From Ichthyophis bannanicus (taxonomy: Eukaryota; Chordata; Amphibia; Gymnophiona; Ichthyophiidae): 64,000 bases of DNA. The translations under genes were made by a program, and so were the position numbers. The notes below the pieces were generated by a model. That model ran no database searches and had not been told where the DNA came from. It saw nothing but the letters and a program-made list of their open reading frames with translations. The DNA lies in contig CM066040.1 of NCBI GenBank assembly GCA_033557465.1, positions 330,602,297 to 330,666,296 of the forward strand, written 5' to 3'. Each line of letters starts with the position of its first letter. The first letter of the stretch is position 1. Positions 22,655 through 31,018 of the stretch are shown piece after piece.

Positions 22655-24545
22655 CCCAGTGCATAGTCTCTCTCCCAAAGGACGCAAGACCCTGCACAGG
22701 AGGAAGGCTGACCCTGTATGCCCACAGGTGGCCAGCTATTACAGCAGACACTTGGGTTCTCCAGATAGTCCAAATGGGCTATCGGTTACATCTCAGCCAG
22801 GTGCCTCCCTCTTACTTTCCAGGGGAGCATCTCAGACCCCCTCTTCACAGGGACCTCCTCTTGCAGGTCTTCTCGAGGATCAGGCGGTAGAACTGGTGCC
22901 TCATCACCTACGAGGCACAGGCTTCTACTCCAGGTACTTTCTGATACCAAAGAGAACTGGAGGCCTAAGGCCTATCCTCGACTTGTGAAACCTAAACAAG
23001 TTCCTGGTGAGGGAAAAGTTCAAGATGCTTTCCCTTGGAATATTGCTGCCTTACCTCCACCAGGGAGACTGGCTATGCTCCTTAGATCTCAAAGATGTGT
23101 ATACACACATCTTGATTCATCCAGACCACAGACAATATCTAAGATTTGTAGTGAGAGGAAACCATTTTCAGTACAAAGTGCTGCCCTTTGGCCTAGCCTC
23201 GGCACCCAGGGTATTCACAAAGTGCCTTGCAGTGGTGGCGGCCTTTCTAACGACTCAAGTGGTGTTTGTCTTCCCCTACTTAGACGACTGGCTCATCAGA
23301 GCCCAATCAGCTCTAGAAGCCCAACAGGCCATGTCCTGCACCATCCAGTTGCTTCAGCACCTGGGCTTTGTGATCAACTACACAAAGTCCACTGTGGTTC
23401 CCTCTCAGGGACTGGAGTTCATGGGGCAAGGTTAGACATTCTTCAGGCAAGGGCTTATCTGCCAGAGGAAAGGGCTCAAAGATTGGTAGCCCTAGTGCAG
23501 CAAGTGAGTCGCAGATCCCGCATCTCAGCTAGACACCTTCGGCACCTTCTTGGTCACATGGCCTCCACAGTGCATGTGACACCCAATGCTTGACTTCACA
23601 TGAGAACAGCTCAGTGGTGCCTCAGGGACCAGTGGACACAAGCCACAGGCAGACTCAGAGACAACATCAAGGTGTCCCATCGCCTGATACAGTCTTTGAA
23701 ATGGTGGCTGCAACCTCACAGCCTTCTGGAGGGAGTGCCTTTTCAGCCTCCCACGCACTCAAGGGTGATGACTACGAATGCATCCTGTTGGTAATGAGCA
23801 CCCCATCCCAGCAGGGTCTGCACTCAAGTTGTGTGGTCTTCATGGGAGAGCACACAACAAATTAATCTCCTAGAGCTTCGAGCGATCCGCCTAACTCTTC
23901 GGACCTTCTGCCAAACCCTGGCTCATCAATCTGTCTTGATTCAGAAAGACAACCAAGTAGCGATGTTCTATGTGAACAAACAGGGGGCGGCACACGCTCT
24001 CGCATCCTGTGTCAGGAAACCCTGGACCCCTATGCTCCTTCACAGTCAGCCAGGGTATGTTCCTCAAGGCAGTTTACTTACCAAGTCAGGAGAACTTCCT
24101 AGCAGACAAGCTAAGCAGAATTCTCCAGCCACACGAGTGGCAACTGGATCCCAACGTAGCCCAGCAACTCTTCCAGTGTTGGGGGGTGACCATCCATAGA
24201 TTTGTTTGTGAGCCCTCAAAATCACCAGTTGCCCCGCTTCTGTTCCAGACAGCTGCACCCATACAGGGTAGCTGCAGATGCTTTCCTAATATCATGGTCT
24301 GTGGGCCTCCTATATGCATTTCCTCCCACGCCACTGGTAGCTTGGATCTAATTCAAGATCCTACAGGACAAGGCCTCGGTCATCCTGGTGGCCCCCAGGT
24401 GGTCAAGACAACCTTGGTTTCCACTCCTCCTGCAGCTGGTGGAGGAGACTCCAATTTCTCTTTGATTTCCGCCCAATCTCCTGTCGCAGGACGGGGGTTC
24501 ACTTCTGCATCCCAACCTCAGGTCCCTCAATCTGATGGCATGGCT
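22655..24545 (+). pseudogene. DIRS E reverse transcriptase/RNase H (broken)
   Basis: Blocks: GTGFYSRYFLIPKRTGGLRP near 22917, then a stop where F has an arginine (DLRNLNKF in F); FKMLSLGILLPYL near 23020; YLDDWLIRAQ near 23278; frameshift near 23430; RNase H wording NLLELRAIRLTL near 23860 and NQVAMFYVNKQG near 23953; PHEWQLDPN near 24130; FPPTPLVA-like text near 24320. At least two frameshifts and several stops. Confidence 0.85.
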
Positions 24546-25596
24546 GCTGAAAAGGTAGTCCTTGCACCACTTCTCCTCCCAAAAAAGATAGAGGATGTGT
24601 TGCTAGCCTCTAGAAGGCAATCAACTAGGAAAACCTACGCATTTAAGTGGCGTAAGTTTGAGGTGTGGTGTACTCAGCAGAGTGAGAACCCATTCTCTTG
24701 CCAGGTGGCGGTGGTTCTGCAGTACCTGCTTCACCTTTCCGATTTAGGCCTCAAGTCAAACTCGGTCCGAGTTCACCTTAGTGCTTTGTCAGCACACCAC
24801 TCTCCAGTGGAAGGGCAACCTCTCTCTGTACATCCCTTGGTGTCCAGGTTTCTGAGAGGTCTGCTTCTGCTGAAACCCCCGGTTCACCCCCCGGCGACCG
24901 AATGGGATCTGAATGTGGTCTTACAGCAGTTTACTCACCCACCTTTTGAGCTGATGGCTACCTGCCATCTCTGCTTCCTTTCTTGGAAGGCACTTTTCTT
25001 GGCGGCACTCACTTCAGCTAGATGAGTGAGTGAGCTGCAAACTTTGGTGTCCGATAGACCGTTCACACAGTTCTATAGGAACAGGGTGGTACTTTGCACG
25101 CACCCCAAGTTCCTGCCGAAAGTGGTCTCCTCTTTCCACCTCAACCAGGAGGTGGTGCTTCCGACTTTCTTTCCCAGGCCCCATGCCAGCCGGGCAGAAG
25201 CAGTTCTGCATACCCTGGACTGTAAGAGAGCGTTGGCCTTCTACTTGGAGCGTACGCGGGGACATCGAAGACCTCCTCATCTCTTCGTCTTTTATGACCC
25301 CAGTAAGCTGGGGATGACTGTCTCCAAGCGTACGTTCTCCATCTGGATGGCGGATTGCATCGCCTGAGCATACAGGGCGGCCAATCTCCCATTGCAGGGT
25401 CGAGTCACGGCCCACTAGTTCAGGGCTAAGGCCGCATCAGTGGCTCACTTCCGCTCTGTGCCACTGGCAGACATCTGCCGGGCCGCAACCTGGTCTTCAA
25501 GCCAGACGTTTGCAGCCCACTACCGCCTGGATAGGGAGTACCAACGGGACAGTGCTTTCAGCCAGGCTGTACTCCGAAATCTGTTTGAGGTTTAGG
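24540..25596 (+). pseudogene. DIRS E tyrosine recombinase (three stops)
   Basis: The core-binding part at 24590-24850 (ASRRQSTRKTYAFKWRKF) and the catalytic part are nearly complete. Three stops interrupt it: TGA at 25023-25025, directly after the first Arg of TSAR(R); TGA near 25365, where F has Trp; and TAG near 25418, in the HRVR box. The end AAHYRLD near 25520 keeps the catalytic Tyr. The first stop is consistent with a CGA to TGA change. Confidence 0.85.
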
Positions 25597-25735
25597 CAAC
25601 TCCTACCCTCTGATCCTTTAGTGTCAGGCTACCGGAGTGTTACGTTCTCGGCTGAACTCCTATCATGGCTGCTGTGGCTCTTCTAGAGGAAGCCTATTTT
25701 TCAGTTATGGGTTCTCGGTAGCCTATAGCTAGGGA

Positions 25736-25835
25736 GTCCTATATGAGAGGACTGACTTCCTGCTTGTTCCTGGAGAAAGCGTAGTTACTCACCTGTAACA
25801 GGTGTTCTCCAGGGACAGCAGGAATCAGTCCTCAC
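25736..25835. repeat. DIRS E internal complementary region
   Basis: Complement of the left terminus (to 25777) joined to the complement of the right terminus (from 25778, AGCGTAGTTACTCACC). Matches the DIRS layout of the other copies. Confidence 0.9.
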
Positions 25836-25913
25836 GACCCTCCCTCCTCCCCTGGAGTTGCAGTTCTTTGATTAATTTTTATCCTTTTGCTGTTTTTTTT
25901 AGCTATGTCATTT

Positions 25914-26100
25914 GACTGAGCAAGAATGGCACCCTTGGGCGGGAAGGGGACCACGCATGCGTGATGCAGTCCCAAAGGCTTTCTTCGAAAGCTGGGGAAT
26001 TGCTCCACATGGGGGCTCCGTCGACATCGACGTCACCCATATGTGAGGACTGATTCCTGCTGTCCCTGGAGAACACCTGTTACCGGTGAGTAACTATGCT
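25914..26100 (-). repeat. DIRS E right inverted terminal repeat
   Basis: Inverted partner of the left arm, with the outer extension ACACCTGTTACCGGTGAG and TAACTATGCT found only at the right end and in the ICR. Confidence 0.9.
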
Positions 26101-26330
26101 AAATCGGTGCTACACGGGTAGCGCTATGGCCCACCTCCACCCTACCCCGAAACTCCCCCATTATGCCCTGATGCTATGTGAATAGCATCTGGGCACGCTA
26201 GGGACATATCTGGGATTTTTGAAGGGCACTACCCATGTAGGTGCTCTTCGAAAATCCCGGATAAGGCCTTTACACAGGTAACTAGGGAAGTTGCCCATGT
26301 AAAGGCCTTTGAGAATCGGGCCCATACAGT
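26101..26330. mobile_element. fold-back (MITE-like) element, right part
   Basis: Continues the element of 19890-20154 after DIRS E. It contains the inverted pair GGCCTTTACACAGG / CCCATGTAAAGGCC near 26270-26310 and an outer end TGAGAATCGGGCCC, the inverse of the left end type. Confidence 0.55.
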
Positions 26331-26339
26331 ATACCACCT

Positions 26340-26829
26340 TGAACTTGTTGATCCTGATATTTAAAAGGCATTTATATGGTTAACAGCCAGTTAACCTTGT
26401 AAATGGCTGCTAACCGGATATTTGATGGCCCATACATGTGTAGTGCTGTCAAATATCCCCGTCTAAGTCCCCTATGCACCCCGATACTAGCCAGCTAGCA
26501 TCGGGGCATGCCGGGGGCATTCCAGGGTGGAGCAGAGCCTGGGACCAGCGCTAACCATGCAGCACTGATTTTGGAAGATGCACGGTTAGCTCTCGGCGCC
26601 TATAGATAGACAAGGAAAACTCTCACCTATCTTATAGGTGCTGAGGCTAACCGTGCATCATCCAATATCAATGCTGCACTGTTAGCCTCGGCGGCTTCCG
26701 GGCAGCATGGCCAGACCCAGATATTCACTTCCGTTGCCGTGGAAGTGACTATCTGGGGTTTGGGAGTGGGCGGACAGGGCGAAGCGGCTACGGTGCTTAG
26801 CCCCACCCGATTGAATCTCGGGCCCGTTA
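26340..26829. mobile_element. second fold-back (MITE-like) element
   Basis: Palindromic, non-coding. A hairpin at about 26595-26643 (GCGCCTATAGATAG ... CTATCTTATAGGTGC) is flanked by inverted GCTAACCGTGCATCATCC text. It ends with TTGAATCTCGGGCCC, like the other fold-back ends here. It stops about 225 bp before the MAST exon. Confidence 0.6.
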
Positions 26830-27054
26830 GGTATAGGGAGTCTAAAAATACACAGGTTGTGTCCCTTTCAGAACTGATGCAATGTATGTTCACTAAAATA
26901 GCCTGTATATTTTTCATACAATAATAAGCTATTAAAAATATTTCTCCTACTATGAATTCTCCAACTGTCTGCTACATTTTCACTCAGTTGCATTTTATTG
27001 TTCAAATCTTCAAATGATCTTCCTCCAATTCAAGAAATATTTTTATCTTGGCAG

Positions 27055-27156
27055 ATGAAATTGCATGGCCAGATGGTGATGAAGCATTACCACCAGATGC
27101 ACAAGACCTTACATCCAGACTTCTCCGCCAAAACCCTCTAGAAAGGCTAGGGACAG
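27055..27156 (+). CDS. MAST-family kinase exon (C-terminal end of kinase domain)
   Basis: A 102-bp exon lies between a consensus acceptor (pyrimidine-rich tract, TTGGCAG ending at 27054) and donor (GTATTC from 27157). It is phase 1 at both ends. It encodes [19 protein letters not shown] and then [12 protein letters not shown]: the alpha-G to alpha-I part of an AGC-type kinase with the conserved Arg of RLG, in wording specific to microtubule-associated Ser/Thr kinases (MAST1-4). From memory the residues look closest to MAST2, but I do not assign a paralogue. The frame is undamaged and the splice signals are intact, so this is probably a working gene on the plus strand. All other DNA in the window would be intronic to it. 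Confidence 0.85.
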
Positions 27157-27418
27157 GTATTCACATATTTTTATATTTCTGTATTTCTGGGGTTACATCT
27201 TTCCATTACGGAACAGCTTTTATGGAAGAACAATGCTGAGAGCAGATTAATTTGATATGATATTACATTCTCTACCCTTCGGAAAGCCCATACAATTTCT
27301 CACCCTTACAGTATGTAACTTTGAAAAAACATACCAATTATAATAATCTATTGAGAAAACAAAGCTGCATTTTAAAGCTTTGGTCTATATTAGCTGAATT
27401 AAAATATATTGACTTCCC
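27157..27418. other. intron sequence with no recognised repeat
   Basis: About 260 bp of AT-rich DNA after the MAST donor site. No open frame or repeat is recognised. Confidence 0.5.
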
Positions 27419-28704
27419 AGGATGCTGAAAGAACTGAAATATGAGATTGTAGACTTACTTTTAGTAATCTGTGATCTGTCCTTAAAATCATCTGTAGTTC
27501 CTGAGGATTAGAGAGTGGTCAATGTAACGCCAGTTTTTAAAAAGGGTTTCTGGGGTGATGCAGGAAACTACAGACTGGTGAGCTTGACATCTGTACCAGG
27601 GAAAATGGTAGAAGCCATCATAAAGAACAAAATTACTGAACATATGAATAGTCATGGCTTAATGGCAGGAAGCCAACATGGATTTAGCTAAGTCTTGTCT
27701 GACTAATCTTTTATATTTTCTCGAAGGTGTGAATAAACGGGTAGAAAAAGGTGAGCCAGTTGATATAGGGCCCTATTCAGAGACGTGGGTTGCGGCCTCA
27801 AGCCATCGGGACGCTATTCCCTCTCCTGCTCTCCTCGCACGTCCTGAGCAATAGAATGGAGAGAGCCGGCGGGGGGGGGGGGGGGATGTGTGCGGAGTGG
27901 GGGCCGGCCGAGCCAGCAGGATGTAAAGGGCCAATTCTGGTCACGGGCTTGTATGTCCTGCCGGGTCAAAGGTGGAATAAGCAGCACTAATCCGATGATT
28001 GGGGCCAGTTGTGGGGGCGTCCCCGCCACCCAATCCAGGCCCTGGCTGGCCAGCCATGGGTCGGGCGGTGGGAAAGAGGGGGGCCAATCCACGGCAGCCA
28101 GGGGAACCTGCAGGGAACATGCTGGGCATTCGTAGGGCCCGATTCTGTGTACCACGGGAACATTTAGTTCCCGCGGTCCAGAATCGGGTCCTAATGGGCT
28201 CCTCTTCCTCAGGGACATCTGGATGACCCAGATATCTCCCTCTCTGAATCGGCCTCCACGTTTATCTGGATTTTCAGAAAGTCTTTGACAGGGTCCCTCA
28301 TGAGAGACTCTTGCAGAAATTAAAAAGTCATGGGATAGGAGGCAGTGTAGTATTTTGGATTAGGAACTTGTTAAAAGAAAACAAAGAATAGGGCTAAATG
28401 GACAATTTTCTCAATGGAGAAAGGTGGATATTGGAGTACCCCAGGGATCTGTGCTGGGCCCACTGATTTTTAACTTATTTATAAATGACCTGGAAATGGG
28501 AATTACAGGTGAAGTGATCAAATTTGCAAATGACACAAAATTATTCAAAATTATTAAAACACAAGAGGACCTTGAAAAATGGCAGATGAAATTTAATGTG
28601 GACAAGGGGAAGAACTACTCAAACTACAGTTACACAATGCAAGGTTCCACATTAGGAATCTTCACTCAGGAAAAGGTTCTGTGCGTTGTTGTGGATAGTT
28701 CCAT
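27419..28704 (+). mobile_element. CR1-like LINE fragment with MITE insertion
   Basis: RT text in order: NVTPVFKKGFWGDAGNYRLV and SVPGKMVEAIIKNKITEH at 27510-27690, VNKRVEKGEPVDI to about 27768; then, after a MITE, VFDRVPHERLLQKLKSHG from 28270, VPQGSVLGPLIFNLFINDLE near 28437, and FANDTKLFK near 28525 where the catalytic FADD has become FAND. GSTLGIFTQEKVL follows near 28650. Stops and the active-site change show a dead copy. Confidence 0.88.
27771..28252. mobile_element. MITE-like element inside CR1
   Basis: GC-rich insertion separating codons of the CR1 RT. Ends are GGGCCCTATTCAGAGA and TCTCTGAATCGGCCTCC, an imperfect inverted pair. It contains a run of about 14 G near 27871 and a hairpin-like CGTGGTACAC...GGAACTAAATG zone near 28150. 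A diverged relative lies at 63006-63301. Confidence 0.65.
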
Positions 28705-28834
28705 AGGCGTTGGAAATGGGGGAGGGGCCATAGGGACCCTGGCCCCACCAAAGCTTTGCTGCTGTGATCAAGACTTCCCCTACTTCGGCCTGCAGAGATC
28801 TGATCGCCCGTGTGCAGAAGTAGGGGAAGGCTCG
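28705..28834. other. GC-rich DNA left of DIRS C
   Basis: Non-coding, GC-rich text interrupted by DIRS C at CTCGAT/GATCG; the interrupted unit appears to continue from 34440. Probably another non-autonomous element. Confidence 0.4.
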
Positions 28835-28997
28835 ATCTCCAGGAACAAGCAGGAATAAGTCCTCACATATGGGTACGTCGGTACCGACGGAGCCCGTGCG
28901 GGAAAGCTCCCCAGCTTCTTAGAATAGAAGCTTTTGGGACCTCCCACTGCACATGCGCACTGCCTTCCCGCCTTCCTGAACAGCTCTCCTCAGTTTC
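28835..28997 (+). repeat. DIRS C left inverted terminal repeat
   Basis: Starts ATCTCCAGGAACAAGC and contains the palindrome CGTCGGTACCGACG. The variant text AGCTTCTTAGAATAGAAGC is shared with the right arm of C but not with A. Confidence 0.93.
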
Positions 28998-29211
28998 TCT
29001 TTTTCCGCGGAGCCAGCAGGTCGTGTTCCTGTCACCGCTGAAGAAATTGTTATTTTATTTGTTTCTTTAGACCGCGTACCTGCCTTCCCCATACCGATAC
29101 CGGTATCGCCGGTCTTTTCTTTCTTTCTTTAAAAAATTATAATTCTTTTTTCTTATTTTTTAGCTTTTTGGTCACTTCAGAGAGGCCTCTCGGCCTACTC
29201 AATTTCTCCTC

Positions 29212-31017
29212 ATGGAGAAGCCAGCCCCTGGATTTAAGAAGTGTACCAAATGTAATGCTGTTATTTCAGTCACAGACACCCATGAATGGTGTCTGAAATG
29301 TTTGGGGCCTGACCATTCCATACCGGACTGCCCATCTTGCTCCCACATGTCTAAACGTGGGCTGCAGAACCGGGCCAACAAATTCCATGTGCTGTTTGCT
29401 TCAGAGAATACAGCATCACAGTCATCCAGGTCTTCTTCTCCGGATGGATCTCAGGTAACCAAACCTTCTGTGGGCAAGTCCTCAAAGAGCAAATCTCCTT
29501 CAAAGCATCGAGAGGCTCTTAGCTTAGAACTTGAGGACCCTGCCCCAGCCAAACAACCCCGGCGGGAAGTCCAACTTCCAAAAACGCCAATTCAGGGGTC
29601 TCAGGTTGATATCGATGCTACGGCCTCGACAGATCACCTGTTAGCCTGCTCTGGGGTACCGGGTCACTCCGGTACCGACATCCAGGCAGCTATGGCGTCC
29701 ATGGGCGATACTGTACAGTCCATGCAGCAGGCCGTCATGGCTTTCATTAAAGCTGCAACGCCATCGGTTCCGCTTTCAGCGGTTCCGGGCCCGATACCGG
29801 TATCGTCCGCCATGCCGGTATCGAGGCCGTCCACCTCTAAACGCAAGTCGGTACCGTATGGGCTTTCGCTCCATACCGGTTCCATACCCGATACGCCCGA
29901 TATCGATACCGATCGGTACGCGTATCGTGCGTTAGAGGAAAGCACCGATTCCTCTGAGGATTTTCACTCCTCTGATGATTCTGCTGAGTTTTCACTCAAC
30001 TTACCTGAGGAGCCCTCTTCTCCTAAAAGGAGAATGTCCCCTCCAGAGGATTTGTCCTTCCAGGACTTTGTTTTAGATATGGCTACAGCCCTTTCTATTA
30101 CCACATCCTCTGAAAAGGAACCCAGATCCAAAAAACTGGATATTTTGGGATACTCAAAGGCCCCTAAGGAGGCAGTTACCCTGCCTATCCATGAAATCCT
30201 TCAAGAACAACTGATGGATTTCTGGGAAAATCCTTTGACTTTGTCTCCTTATTCCCGTAGGTTGGACACCATGTATAGGGTCCCTCCTTCTCCTGGTTTC
30301 CAAAAGACTCAATTGCCCCACCACTCTATTGTGGTGAAGTCTGCAATGAAGAAGATTAGGAGTACCAAAAGGCACTCTTCCACCCCTCCAGGACGGGAAT
30401 GTAAGACTTTGGACTCTTTTGGTAGGAAAATTTTCCAGGCTAGTATGCTTATAGCCAGGATTAATTCCTACAGTCTCTATATGGGCATGTTCCTGGAGGA
30501 ACTTGCCAAAAAGGTGCGGCATTTTGCCCCCTTTATCCCTGAGGATAAAAAGCAGGGATTCCTTTCCCTAGTGAAACAACTCTTAGAGGTTTCTAAGTTC
30601 TCTAATAGGGCAGCATATGATTCCTTTGAGGGAGCCAGTAGGGCTTCGGGCATTGCTATTGCAGCCCGACGTCTTGCTTGGCTCCAGGCCTCTGATCTGG
30701 AACCTTGGGTTCTAGATGGCTTACGGAATCTGCCCTGTACAGGTGAGAACTTATTTGGGGAGGAGTGGCAAATCAAAGCCACCCAGATGGATGCTGAAAA
30801 TGCCACCTTGGAAAGACTTTCAAAGTCCACTTCAATTCCTACTAAGAAAAAGTCTTTTAAAAGGCCTTACTATAAGAAGGCCAGAGTTGCTTCAAATACT
30901 GGCCAGCAGTCTTCTCAACCTCGCTATACTGCTAAGCGTCAGCAATCCAAACAAGCACGAGCTAAGCCTGCAGCAGCTACTGTAGCTCAGCAGGCTCCAA
31001 CCCCTCAGGGGTTTTGA
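29212..31017 (+). CDS. DIRS C Gag-like protein (601 aa, intact)
   Basis: ATG at 29212, stop TGA at 31015-31017. Residues ~9-50 hold a Cys/His cluster (CTKC, CLKC, DHSIPDC, CPSC), probably a zinc module. Residues ~65-150 are Ser/Lys/Pro-rich and low complexity. Around 150-250 the DNA is crowded with GGTACCG/CGATACC motifs and codes for Pro/Val/Ser repeats. Then comes an acidic Ser patch (SSDDSAEFSLNLPEEP), and a conserved helical half from ~275 (SPPEDLSFQDFVLDMA, HHSIVVKSAMKKI, GRKIFQASMLIARINSYSLY, LAWLQASDLEPWVLDG, CTGENLFGEEW). The C-terminus is Lys/Gln-rich, fit for nucleic acid binding. By position it is the Gag of the element; I see no classical CCHC knuckle. The RT gene follows in the +1 frame. 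Confidence 0.9.
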   Translation: MEKPAPGFKKCTKCNAVISVTDTHEWCLKCLGPDHSIPDCPSCSHMSKRGLQNRANKFHVLFASENTASQSSRSSSPDGSQVTKPSVGKSSKSKSPSKHREALSLELEDPAPAKQPRREVQLPKTPIQGSQVDIDATASTDHLLACSGVPGHSGTDIQAAMASMGDTVQSMQQAVMAFIKAATPSVPLSAVPGPIPVSSAMPVSRPSTSKRKSVPYGLSLHTGSIPDTPDIDTDRYAYRALEESTDSSEDFHSSDDSAEFSLNLPEEPSSPKRRMSPPEDLSFQDFVLDMATALSITTSSEKEPRSKKLDILGYSKAPKEAVTLPIHEILQEQLMDFWENPLTLSPYSRRLDTMYRVPPSPGFQKTQLPHHSIVVKSAMKKIRSTKRHSSTPPGRECKTLDSFGRKIFQASMLIARINSYSLYMGMFLEELAKKVRHFAPFIPEDKKQGFLSLVKQLLEVSKFSNRAAYDSFEGASRASGIAIAARRLAWLQASDLEPWVLDGLRNLPCTGENLFGEEWQIKATQMDAENATLERLSKSTSIPTKKKSFKRPYYKKARVASNTGQQSSQPRYTAKRQQSKQARAKPAAATVAQQAPTPQGF

Positions 31018-31018
31018 C

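Larger units (their letters stand above)
20155..26100 (+). mobile_element. DIRS-type retrotransposon, copy E
   Basis: A complete but decayed 5.9-kb DIRS element with both ITRs, ICR, gag, RT/RNase H and recombinase genes. A tRNA-SINE (20639-20913) interrupts gag. It belongs to the same subfamily as F, distinguished from A/B/C by GTCGAC in place of GGTACC in the terminal repeat and by different gag text. It is inserted in a fold-back element whose two halves flank it. Confidence 0.93.

Noticed and set aside
20155..26100. Active copy E
   Set aside because: SINE insertion, several frameshifts and three stops in the recombinase alone.
27048..27239. Independent 63-codon gene starting at the ATG at 27048
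   Set aside because: That ATG lies in the splice acceptor; coding similarity begins at 27055 and ends exactly at the donor at 27156.
27871..27884. G-quadruplex regulatory element from the run of G
   Set aside because: Simple homopolymer inside a MITE; similar run at 44449. No evidence for function.
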